Below are positions 33,242 through 41,438 of a stretch of DNA of 64,000 nucleotides, in pieces. Position 1 is the first letter of the stretch, and every line of letters starts with the position of its first letter. The DNA is from Pseudomonas chlororaphis subsp. piscium (GTDB lineage Bacteria > Pseudomonadota > Gammaproteobacteria > Pseudomonadales > Pseudomonadaceae). The notes beneath the pieces were generated by a model. The model saw only the letters and a program-made list of their open reading frames with translations, did not search any database and was not told where the DNA came from. Location of the stretch: positions 3,534,001-3,598,000 of the forward strand of contig NZ_CP027707.1 of NCBI RefSeq assembly GCF_003850345.1, given 5' to 3'. The position numbers and the translations under genes are program-made.

Positions 33242-34440
33242 CAGAGGCTGAACTCCTCGCTGCGTTCGAAGCTGTCGGGCAAGCCGAACGCCTTGAGCCC
33301 GCCGACCGTGGCGATGGCGTTGCGTACGAAGCGCTCGTCCACCAGGTCGCGGGCGGTGTGCTGCGGGTCGAGGCTGGCCAGGAAACCCTTGTCGCCTTCG
33401 ATCAGGGTGTCCTTGAGGCGCTTGACCAGCTCCTCGGTGTAGCTGGGGAACGGGTACGGCTGAAAGTCGATGCGCTGCTCGTCCCAGTGCTCGTGGCGGA
33501 TCGCACCGTCGGCCAGGTACTGCTGGCGCTCGCCGGCACTCGGCGCCAGGACCCGGCTCAACACCTGGGGCGCGTGTGGCGTGTAGCGGTTGGCGCCGTC
33601 CCGGGACAGCAACTGGGCCGCCTCGGCGCGGTTGTCGCGGGTCCACAGCTGCGCCTTGACGATGGCGTTGACCACCTTCTGCGACCATTCGGGGCGCTGG
33701 TTCAGGTCCTGCTCGTGCATGAACACCACGCAGCAGGCGTGGTTGCGCCAGATATCCCCGGTAAAGCGCTGCACCCGGCCGACCTTGAGTTCCTCGGCCA
33801 GGGCATTGAAGGGTTCGGCGACTATGTAGCCGGCGATGCGCTTGCTGGCCAGGGCCGGCGGCATGTCCGACGGCGGCAGCACCAGCAGATTGACCTCGTT
33901 CTCCGCCAGCGGGCTGCTGGCCGGCCGGCTGACCGGAGTCAGGCCGTTGTCGCGCAACAGCTGCTGCACCACCACGTTGTGGATCGAGTACCAGAACGGA
34001 ATCGCCAGCGCCTGCCCGCCCAGTTGCCGGACCTCGGTGATGCCCGGCGCCACCGTCAGGCCCGAGCCGCCAACGTGGTTCCAGGCCACCACCTTGGCCG
34101 GCACCTTGCTGCCATAACGGGCCCAGACGGTCATCGGCGACAGCAGGTGGATCACATTGACCTGCCCGGAAATGAACGCCTCGATCACCTGCGCCCAGTT
34201 GCGCAGCAGCACCGGGCGCTCGGAGCGGATACCCTCGGCTTCGAACAGGCCGTTGTTATGGGCCACCAGCAGTGGCGTGGCGTCGGTGATCGGCAGGTAG
34301 CCGATGCGCACCGGCGCGTCCGGCTCCGCGGCGGCGCGGGCCTGCAGGCTGTTGAGCAACGGCAAGGCGCCGCCAGCGGTGAGCAAGGCACTGAGTTTGA
34401 GGAAGTCGCGACGGCTATGGGTGAAGTCATCCAGGCACAT
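33241..34440 (-). CDS. ABC transporter substrate-binding protein, NrtA/SsuA type, with Tat signal
   Basis: A 399-residue periplasmic binding protein. The N terminus has a twin-arginine signal (HSRRDFLKLSALLTAGG) and an ARA-type cleavage region near residue 36. The mature start VRIGYLPITDATPLLVAHNN and the segment YIVAEPFNALAEELKVGRVQ place it with NrtA/SsuA/CmpA-like proteins. A His/Cys-containing stretch (DIWRNHACCVVFMHEQD) is conserved in this subgroup. The long Tat-dependent form is typical of nitrate/aliphatic sulfonate or sulfur-ester binders. The ligand cannot be fixed from sequence. Confidence 0.9.
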   Translation of the reverse strand: MCLDDFTHSRRDFLKLSALLTAGGALPLLNSLQARAAAEPDAPVRIGYLPITDATPLLVAHNNGLFEAEGIRSERPVLLRNWAQVIEAFISGQVNVIHLLSPMTVWARYGSKVPAKVVAWNHVGGSGLTVAPGITEVRQLGGQALAIPFWYSIHNVVVQQLLRDNGLTPVSRPASSPLAENEVNLLVLPPSDMPPALASKRIAGYIVAEPFNALAEELKVGRVQRFTGDIWRNHACCVVFMHEQDLNQRPEWSQKVVNAIVKAQLWTRDNRAEAAQLLSRDGANRYTPHAPQVLSRVLAPSAGERQQYLADGAIRHEHWDEQRIDFQPYPFPSYTEELVKRLKDTLIEGDKGFLASLDPQHTARDLVDERFVRNAIATVGGLKAFGLPDSFERSEEFSL

Positions 34441-34494
34441 GGTGTATCTCCGACAATTCGGGCAAGGGGTTGAACCCAGCTATCACCACCTCTT

Positions 34495-34598
34495 CTGTAG
34501 GAGCGAAGCTTGCTCGCGATAAAAACGTCAGTGCGGCGCAGGGCTCCAGACACCCCGTCAACGTTGAGATTTTTCGCGGGCAAGCCTCGCTCCTACAG
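34495..34598. repeat. REPIN of the GTAGGAGCGA class
   Basis: CTGTAGGAGCGAAGCTTGCTCGCGAT at the left and TCGCGGGCAAGCCTCGCTCCTACAG at the right are inverted REP copies separated by about 50 nt. It lies in the 152-nt gap between the ATP-binding and substrate-binding genes of one operon, so it would be transcribed as a long hairpin that could stabilise or split the message. It is a different REP class from copies A-C. Confidence 0.88.
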
Positions 34599-35393
34599 AG
34601 GAAGAGCTAAGGCTTGGGGTTGTGGAGCGCGGCTCGCCCGCCGAAGGGTTTTGAGAATCTCGATACGCAGGGCGCCCAGTTCTTCCACCAGCTCGGCGCG
34701 CGGCTGAGGCAGGTCGATGCGCCACTCACCGAGGGTCCGCGCCGGGCTGTTACCCAGTAGCAGGATCCGCTCGGAAAGCAGCAGGGCTTCGTCGATGTCG
34801 TGGGTGATCAACAGCGCCGCGGTGCGGTGCTCGGCAATCACCTTGAGCAGCAGTTGCTGCATGTCGGCGCGGGTCACTTCGTCCAGCGCGCCAAAGGGTT
34901 CGTCGAGCAGCAGCACCTGCGGCTGGCGGGCCAGGCAACGGGCCAGCGCGGTGCGCTGGGCCATGCCGCCGGACAGCTGCGCCGGGTAATGCCCACGGGC
35001 ATGTTGCAGGCCGACCTCGGCGATTGCCTGGTCGATCCGCACCTGGCGTTGCCGGGCGCTCAGCGCCGGCTGGCGGGCGAAGTCGAGGCCGAAGGCGACG
35101 TTGTGCTCCAGGTTCAGCCAGGGCAGCAGGCTGGGGTCCTGGAAAGCCACCGCCACCCGTGGATGCGGGCCATCCAGCGCCTGGCCCAGCAGGCTGACGC
35201 TGCCGCCCAGGGGTACCTGCAAGCCGGCCAGGACCCGCAACAGGCTGGACTTGCCGACGCCGCTGGGGCCGAGGATCGACACCACTTCCCCCGGCTGCAA
35301 GCGCAGGTCGAATCCTTCCAGCACCGCTTGCGAGCCGTGTTCGCCGGGGTAGCCAAGGCTGATCTGCCGGGCTTCGAGCAAGGCCGCGCTCAT
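34593..35393 (-). CDS. ABC transporter ATP-binding protein, SsuB/TauB type
   Basis: A 266-residue ATPase: Walker A SILGPSGVGKSSLLRVLAG, Q-loop VAFQDPSLLPWL, signature LSGGMAQRTALARCLA, Walker B VLLLDEPFGALD and switch His in LLITHDIDEALL. The phrase PSLLPWLNLEHNV and its size place it with sulfonate/taurine/nitrate importers. The ATG at 35393 overlaps the stop of the flavoprotein gene by 4 nt; the open frame further upstream is a shadow. It powers the permease and binding protein encoded downstream beyond the REPIN. Confidence 0.92.
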   Translation of the reverse strand: MSAALLEARQISLGYPGEHGSQAVLEGFDLRLQPGEVVSILGPSGVGKSSLLRVLAGLQVPLGGSVSLLGQALDGPHPRVAVAFQDPSLLPWLNLEHNVAFGLDFARQPALSARQRQVRIDQAIAEVGLQHARGHYPAQLSGGMAQRTALARCLARQPQVLLLDEPFGALDEVTRADMQQLLLKVIAEHRTAALLITHDIDEALLLSERILLLGNSPARTLGEWRIDLPQPRAELVEELGALRIEILKTLRRASRAPQPQALALPL

Positions 35394-36460
35394 GCCGCCG
35401 CATCCCGGGCCTGACGCCGCAACTCGGCGCGCAATTGCACCAGGCTCGGGGTGACGATCGGCACGAAGGCCGACTCGCGCCAGCGTCGGGCAAAACCGCT
35501 GCCATGTTCGCTCAGGTAGGCCTTGCCGCCACTGGCCTGCAACTCCAGCTGCACGGCGTTGGCCGCGGCTTCGGCCAGGGCGATGCGCAGCCGGAACAGC
35601 GCCGCTGGCTGGCTGAGGAAACACCCGTCGAGCAGGCCGCGCTTGAGCTGGTCGACGTGCTCTTCCAACCGCTGGCGTTGCTCCTCGAAAGGCTCGCGCA
35701 GGATCGAACGACCGCTGTGCAGATGCGCTTGCACTTCATCCAGCGCGCGCCGCGCCAGGCCGATGGCCATGCCGCATTGCAGGCCGAGAAACGCCGGGCG
35801 CACCGCCGGCAGAAAGGCCTTGGCGTCCTCGTGCAGCAACCAGTCGTGGCCGACCTCGACCTGTTGCAGTTCCAGCGCCGCGGTATTGCTCGACTGCAAG
35901 CCCATCAGCTGCAGATCCTCGGAGCGTTGCAGGCCATCCAGGGCCGCGGGGATCGCCAGGATAAAGGGCGCGCCGCCCTGCTCGTGCTCGATGGCCGCGG
36001 CCACCACAAAGCCGCTTTTACGCAGATTGGTGACCCAGTGCAGGCGCCCGTTCAGGCGCCAGCCGCCAGCCCGTGGCAACGCGCGGACTTGCAGGGCCTC
36101 GATGCCCGAGAGGAACTTCATGGCGTTCGACAGCCCGGTGGCTCCCGCCAGCTCGCCGCTGAGCAGGTCCGGTAACAGACGCTCGCGCAAGGCCGTGTTG
36201 GGGCTTTTCAGCAGGTATTCGATAAAGGCCCGCTGGCCCCAGAACACAAAGGCCGCCGCCAGGGAATGGCTGGCTACCGCGGCGACCGCTTCCACGGCAG
36301 CGCCCAGGTCGCCGTCGCTGCCGCCCTGCCCGGCTGGAATACCGATGCGCAGCACCTGGGCCTCGGCCAGTCGTGCCAGCACCTGCTGTGGGTCGCAGTG
36401 GCCCAAGTCCAGGGCCTGGGCCTCGGCGTCCAGCCATTGACTCAATGCGGGGTCGAGCAT
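35390..36460 (-). CDS. Acyl-CoA dehydrogenase-like flavoprotein (SfnB/DszC-like)
   Basis: A 356-residue member of the acyl-CoA dehydrogenase fold, shorter than classical members. It has an N-terminal helical domain (GIPAGQGGSDGDLGAAVEAVAAVA), a middle beta-domain (GATGLSNAMKFLSGIEAL, RLNGRLHWVTNLRKSGF), and a C-terminal helical bundle. This subgroup sits beside sulfonate-type ABC genes and includes flavin-dependent desulfurisation or sulfur-starvation enzymes. Translational coupling to the ATPase gene supports a role in scavenging an organosulfur compound (inference). I chose the ATG at 36460, preceded by AAGGAGA; the ATG at 36487 is less likely. Confidence 0.78.
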   Translation of the reverse strand: MLDPALSQWLDAEAQALDLGHCDPQQVLARLAEAQVLRIGIPAGQGGSDGDLGAAVEAVAAVASHSLAAAFVFWGQRAFIEYLLKSPNTALRERLLPDLLSGELAGATGLSNAMKFLSGIEALQVRALPRAGGWRLNGRLHWVTNLRKSGFVVAAAIEHEQGGAPFILAIPAALDGLQRSEDLQLMGLQSSNTAALELQQVEVGHDWLLHEDAKAFLPAVRPAFLGLQCGMAIGLARRALDEVQAHLHSGRSILREPFEEQRQRLEEHVDQLKRGLLDGCFLSQPAALFRLRIALAEAAANAVQLELQASGGKAYLSEHGSGFARRWRESAFVPIVTPSLVQLRAELRRQARDAAA

Positions 36461-36523
36461 GTGGTTTTCTCCTTTTTTACGCGGCATCGGCCACAGGGCC
36501 CTGCCTTGAATCCAGCCGTTGCC

Positions 36524-37084
36524 TCACTGCTGCGGCGCTTGCCAGCGGTACTTGGCCAGCTCCGGGTTCAGCGGCGTGCGGGCGAACACGTTGGCGAAGT
36601 TGCACAGGGTCGCCAGGCTCACCCCGAGAATCACTTCCAGGGCATTGCCCTCGCTGTAGCCGGCGGCCTTGAACGCCGCGAATGTCGGTTCGCTGACGTT
36701 GCCGCGGGTGGCGATCACCTCGGCGGCGAAGACGGCCAGCGCCTGCAGTTTTTCCTCCGGCAAAGGAGTCAGCTCACGCAACGCGCTGATCACTTCGTCC
36801 GGCAGCCTGGCCTTGTTCTGCGCCACCGCGGTATGCCCGGCCACGCAGAAATCGCAGCCGTGGGTGGTGGCGGCCACCAGTTGCACCACTTCCCGTTCGG
36901 CCAGGCTCAGCTCGGCCTTGCCATTGAGCTCCGATACCCTAATGTAGGTCTCCAGCGCCGCCGGGGCATTGGCCAGGATGCCCAGCAGATTGGGGATGAA
37001 CCCTGAGGTGTTCTGGGCGTTCTGCAAAAACGGCCGGGCCGCTTCGGGAGCGCTTTGCAGGCTGTGTAGAGTGATGCGCGACAT
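36524..37084 (-). CDS. Carboxymuconolactone decarboxylase/AhpD-family protein
   Basis: A 186-residue all-helical protein. The AhpD-type redox motif is ATTHGCDFCVAGHTAVAQ, containing C-x2-C and the downstream His, preceded by LSLAEREVVQLVAA. Such proteins act as thiol-dependent peroxidases or related oxidoreductases. It is the first gene of the leftward flavoprotein-ABC operon (63 nt gap) and divergent from the AraC regulator, so it probably protects against or takes part in the flavin-dependent oxidation. I chose the ATG at 37084, preceded by CAGGAG. Confidence 0.88.
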   Translation of the reverse strand: MSRITLHSLQSAPEAARPFLQNAQNTSGFIPNLLGILANAPAALETYIRVSELNGKAELSLAEREVVQLVAATTHGCDFCVAGHTAVAQNKARLPDEVISALRELTPLPEEKLQALAVFAAEVIATRGNVSEPTFAAFKAAGYSEGNALEVILGVSLATLCNFANVFARTPLNPELAKYRWQAPQQ

Positions 37085-37188
37085 GCGGTGGACTCCTGTT
37101 GTGTAGGTGTCCGGCAAGTCTGTTGGTTATAAGAATTCCGATCCATATTCTAAAGTAGCGATTACTTGCTCCTGAGTGTTTCCATTAG

Positions 37189-38100
37189 ATGATTTCGTCC
37201 AGCCCACTGGTTGATTGGTTATTAGAAAGCCTCGAACTCGACGCCAGCCTGTTCCATGTCGGCCGCTACTGCGGCGGCTGGCACGCCAGCACCCACGGCC
37301 TGGCCCGGGCCAGCTTCCACCTGATCGTGCAGGGCCATTGCTGGCTGCATATCGAGGGCCAGGAGCAGGCCCAGCGCCTGAATGCCGGGGACGCGGTGTT
37401 CCTGCTGCGTGACCTGGACTATCGCCTGTCCAGCGCCCAAGCGCAGGGCGCCGCCCGTGAACTGCCGCGCATGGCCATGCAGGCGCTCGACGCTGACGCC
37501 GAGGATGGCGTGGGGTTGGTCTGCGGCTTCTTTCACTTCAGGTCCGGGTTGTCGTCGCTGATCATCGACGGCCTGCCGGACTGGATCGTGCTGCGCGCCG
37601 GCGACCCGTCCCTGAGCGCGGCCCGGGCCCTGTTCGAGCTGATCCTGGAAGAATGCCAGCGCACACCCGCGCCCTCCTCGGCGCTGCTGGAGCGCCTGAG
37701 CCATCTGCTGTTCCTCTATGTGTTGCGCCAGCAGGTGGCCGACAACCAGGGTCTCGGCGGGCTGGTGGCGCTGGCCCGCCATCCGGCTTTCGCGGCGCTG
37801 CTGGAACAGTTGATCGAGCACCCCGAACAGCCCTGGCCCCTGGAAAGCATGGCAGCCTGTACCGGGCTGTCGCGCTCGGCCTTCTTCAAGCGCTTCAACG
37901 AACTGGCCGGGCAATCCCCGGGCCAGGTCCTGCTGGCGCTGCGCATGCGCCATGCCTGCCAGTTGCTCAAGGCCAACCACACCGTGGAACAGGTCGGCGC
38001 GGCGGTGGGTTATCAATCGGTCGCCGCCTTTACCCGGGCCTTCGCCAAGGCTGTGGGTGTGCAGCCGGGGGCTTATCGCCGCCAGCACGAAGGGCGCTGA
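37189..38100 (+). CDS. AraC-family transcriptional regulator
   Basis: A 303-residue regulator with an N-terminal cupin-type sensor domain (FHLIVQGHCWLHIEGQEQ, GDAVFLLRDLDYRL). The C-terminal double HTH contains MAACTGLSRSAFFKRFNELA and the second recognition region VGAAVGYQSVAAFTRAFAKAV with PGAYRR. It is divergent from the AhpD-flavoprotein-ABC operon across a 104-nt gap and is therefore its likely activator, responding to a pathway ligand (inference). Its stop is immediately followed by the accessory island. Confidence 0.92.
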   Translation: MISSSPLVDWLLESLELDASLFHVGRYCGGWHASTHGLARASFHLIVQGHCWLHIEGQEQAQRLNAGDAVFLLRDLDYRLSSAQAQGAARELPRMAMQALDADAEDGVGLVCGFFHFRSGLSSLIIDGLPDWIVLRAGDPSLSAARALFELILEECQRTPAPSSALLERLSHLLFLYVLRQQVADNQGLGGLVALARHPAFAALLEQLIEHPEQPWPLESMAACTGLSRSAFFKRFNELAGQSPGQVLLALRMRHACQLLKANHTVEQVGAAVGYQSVAAFTRAFAKAVGVQPGAYRRQHEGR

Positions 38101-38130
38101 AGGCGCTGCGATCGCGCTCCATGGTGACCT

Positions 38131-38340
38131 AAGACGACGAAGCTCGGCACTCTCACCGCGCTGCTTGCCATTACCCGGAGAAGCACCGTCACCTTGCTGT
38201 TCGTACTGGCACTTCCATTTGCCCAATAGGCTTTCAGCGATGCCCAGCGCCTCGGCTACATGACGAAGTGGTGTACCGGCGAGTACCTGATCTACCGCCT
38301 CGCGGTTGAAGGATTCGGGAAAACGTCCGGCCTGAGTCAT
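38131..38340 (-). pseudogene. Truncated IS3-family transposase OrfA remnant
   Basis: Starting at the ATG at 38340 (AAGGAG upstream), the peptide begins MTQAGRFPESFNREAVDQV and continues through AEALGIAESLLGKWKCQYEQQ, an IS3 OrfA helix-turn-helix. Homology ends abruptly around ESAELRRLR, where the leucine-zipper/ENEELR part should follow. The frame then runs antisense into the AraC gene. The OrfB part is absent here. To the right, TCAGTGTCCACC may be part of the IS end. This marks the left edge of the accessory island. Confidence 0.8.
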
Positions 38341-38845
38341 GACCACTCCTTGCGGTGGACATTTCCACCTTGAGTCAGTGTCCACCCGGCCCGGGACAGA
38401 CCACCCTGGTCTCTTGAAGTTACCGAGGTCGGCCATTAACGGAAGCGTTTCTTACTCCCATTGCATTCTGCCTGCGTGGTCATCGCGCACAACTGGTCAC
38501 GGTCAATATCAGCAACAACTTTGCGCTTACTGGACTCGCACAGATTGCGACGTCCACGAGGTCGCAGATCCAACGCATTGGTACTGGCAAGGTTCCAAAA
38601 CCTCGAACTAGCGTCCTCACCGTCGGACCAGTTCCTCCGGCAAGTTCACTAGGCGTGGGGCCTGAAATCACACTTTTGGGGACTCCCATTCATTGCTCTC
38701 AGCACGATGTCCATCTGTGTCCCTGAGCGGGTTGCCTACGGGGTAACGACTTCGTCTAGCGCTCGAGCGGAGACCTATCGAACGCCATAGTGAGTGAGCC
38801 CGGCAGGACGACATCCGAGTCGCTGTGACTTCTATGGAGAGGACT
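38341..38845. other. Left leader of the accessory island, no clear gene
   Basis: About 500 nt between the IS remnant and the Q-like gene. It contains probable IS-end sequence near 38380 and the first copy of a diverged 74-nt repeat (listed separately). The Q-like gene's promoter must lie here, but no box stands out. A leftward frame of 69 codons resembles a segment of the second leader, but has no ribosome-binding site or recognised family. Confidence 0.55.
38578..38651. repeat. Diverged 74-nt direct repeat, copy 1
   Basis: The 74 nt starting TTGGTACTGGCAAGGTTCC align without gaps with 39948-40021, with about four in five bases identical by eye, including an intact CTCGAACTAGC. One copy precedes the Q-like gene and the other precedes the membrane protein-muramidase pair. 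Confidence 0.7.
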
Positions 38846-39565
38846 ATGGACGGTCGTACTTTACTGTGCTGCATGGGTCAAAACAGTTCAGAATGGAGCG
38901 TAATTCAGAGAGGCTATTCAGGATTATCCTCACGAGAAGTATCAGCTGCATTGAGGATGATCAACGATGAATTCTCTCGAGAGTTGTTCTGCTACGTTTG
39001 GTGGCCGGATAGCGCATCCCACAACAAACGAGATATAGAGCGAATGTTGTTGCGGCAAGTTCTGGACCAATGCAAGGTACGTGCAATTCAGGCTTTAACT
39101 ACCCAGCTGGCTCATGACATAGCGGAACTCGATCTGACCGCGTTTAGGCATCGCTCGCAAAGCCCGGCAAGTAGCCTTACTTCCTATCGAAGCGCGATGG
39201 AAGTGGCTAAAGAACAACGATGGCCCTCTCCCAGCTCCGTCTATCAACGCCTTACTCGTGGCGTGTTGGGCGAATTGAGTACCGCGGTGATTTGCTCGAT
39301 ATGTCAGGGAGCCGGGTATCAGCTTGTTCATGGACGTTCCGGGCCCTGTCAAAAGTGCCAGGGCAGTGGTCGTCGCCCTTGTTCAGATTTGGCTCGCGCT
39401 CAGACCCTGGGAATTACTTGGCATGCCTATGCCAAGGCATGGAAAGCCCCATTCGAATGGGCATTGAAGCGATGTGAGCAGGCGATCCAACTGGCCAGTG
39501 ATGTCCTGTGCCGCAGTCTTGGCATCGCAGGTGAACGGCACAAGGCGGCGGAAGTCTTGAGCTAA
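38846..39565 (+). CDS. Phage late antitermination protein Q-like
   Basis: A 239-residue protein. It has an alpha-helical first half and, around residues 150-180, a DnaJ-like zinc-binding module: CSICQGAGYQLVHG, then CQKCQGSGRRPC, the C-x2-C-x-G-x-G pair arrangement of lambdoid Q antiterminators. The C-terminal helical region (ITWHAYAKAWKAPFEWALKR) also fits Q. Q proteins load on RNA polymerase at the late promoter so that lysis genes downstream of a terminator are read. Here a 611-nt leader and then membrane and muramidase genes follow, the expected order. I chose the ATG at 38846 with GGAGAGG upstream; GTG 38825 and ATG 38834 are in frame. No phage structural genes are nearby. Confidence 0.68.
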   Translation: MDGRTLLCCMGQNSSEWSVIQRGYSGLSSREVSAALRMINDEFSRELFCYVWWPDSASHNKRDIERMLLRQVLDQCKVRAIQALTTQLAHDIAELDLTAFRHRSQSPASSLTSYRSAMEVAKEQRWPSPSSVYQRLTRGVLGELSTAVICSICQGAGYQLVHGRSGPCQKCQGSGRRPCSDLARAQTLGITWHAYAKAWKAPFEWALKRCEQAIQLASDVLCRSLGIAGERHKAAEVLS

Positions 39566-40176
39566 TGCTCTGGCACTGAATTCCCCCCTGCCACATCGAG
39601 TCGAGCCATCGCTGGTTCTCGTTCTACAGCTCCGTGGGCCGAGCAATCAGCGACGACTCAATCCGGTGAATCTGTTGCACCACTCGTTGAATGGCGCTGA
39701 ACTGACTCGGTGTCTGTAGCCGTGTTCTGGTGCCAGCGCCTGGGCCTCGTCCTCCCCCCTTGAGTACCGCGGTGATTCAGCGACCGACAATACGGGACTC
39801 CGCAAGTCAGACGATAAGAAAGTCCCCCCGCCGAACCAAAGGCTTTCCCAACTTGTTCGCCACGTCGATATCCCGGCGCACTGTTTTGCAGTGTTGGCGC
39901 CGACGTCGATGTCTGCGGTTCAGCATACGAGAGCAGTGGAAACCTCGTTGGTACTAGCGAGGTTCCAAACGCTCGAACTAGCCTCCTGATCGTCGAACCA
40001 AATCCTCTGGCGAGCTCATTACCGCCCCGCGGTATGCCGTCATCCACTGGCTTCAGGTGAAGGGAAAAGGCGGCTGAAAGTCGATAGCAACGGAGCTGCT
40101 ACAGCTGGCTATCTGCATGACACCACGCCGAGAGGTTCGCAGTGCAACGTCTCAATTGCGAGGAGAGAAACGGACC
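39566..40176. other. 611-nt leader between Q-like gene and lysis genes
   Basis: No supported rightward gene. It contains copy 2 of the 74-nt repeat, and at 39760-39777 an exact 18-nt copy (TTGAGTACCGCGGTGATT) of a stretch inside the Q-like gene (39275-39292). If the Q analogy holds, a late promoter, Q-loading site and terminator should lie here. A small stem (CACTG-TTTTG-CAGTG) occurs near 39880-39895 but I cannot identify a clear intrinsic terminator. Confidence 0.5.
39948..40021. repeat. Diverged 74-nt direct repeat, copy 2
   Basis: Gapless partner of 38578-38651. Read leftward, both copies encode similar peptides (ELA-G-G-T-VR-LVR-FGT--VP pattern), so the pair may derive from an ancient antisense coding segment or from a duplicated regulatory site. 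Confidence 0.7.
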
Positions 40177-40851
40177 ATGAACGCTTCCATCGAAACACTG
40201 CCGACGACCAACGACCAATGGCAATTGAAGGTCCTCCCCTTCATGACTCGAGCCATTGCTGTGATGGGGCTTCTGTTCTTTCTGAGTAGCTTCGTCCAGA
40301 TACACCTGATGCACGTCGAGCTGCAAACTGCCCCTGAAGTCGAGGAAGCATCGGCGTCCCTTGACGACTTGGAAAGCGCAGCCAAGGCCGAGCTGATGCG
40401 GTGGAACGCCCTGGTAACTCTCGAGCGTGAAACGCTTCGAGCAAGAGAGCAGGCCACCAACGCGGTGATTCTGCGTCAGGCCTCGTTGCTGAACCTCGGC
40501 TTCTTGACCGGAATGGTGCTGTGTCTGGTCGGTGCGGTCTTCGTGCTTGGTCGATTACAAGAGCCAGCCACCTCCCTCAGCGGAGAAACACCGCAATTGA
40601 AGGTAGCGCTGAACACGTCCTCTCCCGGCATCGTTCTGGTTGTGCTGGGAGCAGGACTGATCTGCGCCACGCTCTTCCATCACTATCAGTTCAACCTGCC
40701 CGACAAGACCGTGTACCTGCCTCCGGCCCAGTACACGCTGTCAATACCCTCGGGGACTCCACAGACGTCAGCCACCCTCCATCTACCTGTTGCCACTGCG
40801 CCGCGCGATTCCAGCGGCAACAGCACGAGTTCACCCGCACCACTACCTTAG
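40177..40851 (+). CDS. Three-helix membrane protein in holin position
   Basis: A 224-residue protein with three hydrophobic segments at about residues 24-44 (AIAVMGLLFFLSSFVQIHLM), 103-125 (LNLGFLTGMVLCLVGAVFVL) and 150-168 (PGIVLVVLGAGLICATLF). A charged, probably coiled helix at about 52-95 (EVEEASASLDDLESAAKAEL) lies between the first two. The tail is Pro/Ser/Thr-rich. It matches no holin family I recognise, but it lies directly ahead of a signal-less muramidase (11-nt gap) and after a Q-like gene, the usual place of a holin or lysis-timing protein. I chose the ATG at 40177 with GGAGAG upstream; the ATG at 40117 has no ribosome-binding site. Confidence 0.72.
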   Translation: MNASIETLPTTNDQWQLKVLPFMTRAIAVMGLLFFLSSFVQIHLMHVELQTAPEVEEASASLDDLESAAKAELMRWNALVTLERETLRAREQATNAVILRQASLLNLGFLTGMVLCLVGAVFVLGRLQEPATSLSGETPQLKVALNTSSPGIVLVVLGAGLICATLFHHYQFNLPDKTVYLPPAQYTLSIPSGTPQTSATLHLPVATAPRDSSGNSTSSPAPLP

Positions 40852-40862
40852 AGGAAACAAGC

Positions 40863-41438
40863 ATGAGTCTAATTATCTCGGATCAGGCATGGGCCGCATC
40901 GGCACGGAATCTTGGCGTGGAAGTCGCCTGCTTGCAGGCTGTCGCCAGCGTTGAGTCGGCTGGCACCGGCTTCCTTCCACCGCCGTCCAATGAACCGAAG
41001 GTGCTCTTCGAAGGGCACATCTTTCACCGACTTACGAGCGGGCACTTCGATGCCACTGCTCCCGACCTGAGTTATCCGCACTGGGACAAGTCCAAGTATG
41101 CCGGTTCGCTGGAAGGAGAATGGGCCAGGCTTAATGCCGCTATGGCCCTGGACCACGACGCGGCATTGGAGTCCGCCAGTTGGGGGACGTTCCAGCTGAT
41201 GGGCTTCAACTATCCCGCGTGCGGCTTTTCGACAGTGCGCGACTTCGCCGAAGCACATCGTGCGGGAGCAGATGAACAGCTGGCGGCATTCGTGCAGTTC
41301 ATCGATCGACCTCCATTCCGCGACGCGTTGAGGACGAAGGACTGGGCCGTTTTTGCAGCGGCCTACAACGGACCCGATTACGCAAAGAATCAATACAACA
41401 TACGGCTGGCCACTGCTTATTCGCAGCACTGCGGATAA
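40863..41438 (+). CDS. N-acetylmuramidase endolysin (DUF3380 family)
   Basis: A 191-residue protein consisting of one N-acetylmuramidase domain. The likely catalytic Glu is in PKVLFEGHIFHRLTSG. The conserved block ALESASWGTFQLMGFNYPACGF and the C-terminal FAAAYNGPDYAKNQY are present. Such enzymes cleave the MurNAc-GlcNAc bond of peptidoglycan and are common phage endolysins. There is no signal peptide, transmembrane segment or separate wall-binding domain, so it needs a membrane pore to reach its substrate. This fits coupling to the preceding membrane protein. The start ATG has GAGGAAA upstream. No spanin genes follow. Confidence 0.87.
   Translation: MSLIISDQAWAASARNLGVEVACLQAVASVESAGTGFLPPPSNEPKVLFEGHIFHRLTSGHFDATAPDLSYPHWDKSKYAGSLEGEWARLNAAMALDHDAALESASWGTFQLMGFNYPACGFSTVRDFAEAHRAGADEQLAAFVQFIDRPPFRDALRTKDWAVFAAAYNGPDYAKNQYNIRLATAYSQHCG

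Noticed and set aside
39658-40047. Leftward 129-codon ORF in the lysis leader, and the related 69-codon ORF at 38480-38689
   Set aside because: They share a peptide pattern because of the 74-nt repeat, but have no ribosome-binding site or recognised family and run against the surrounding genes. Reported as a repeat instead.
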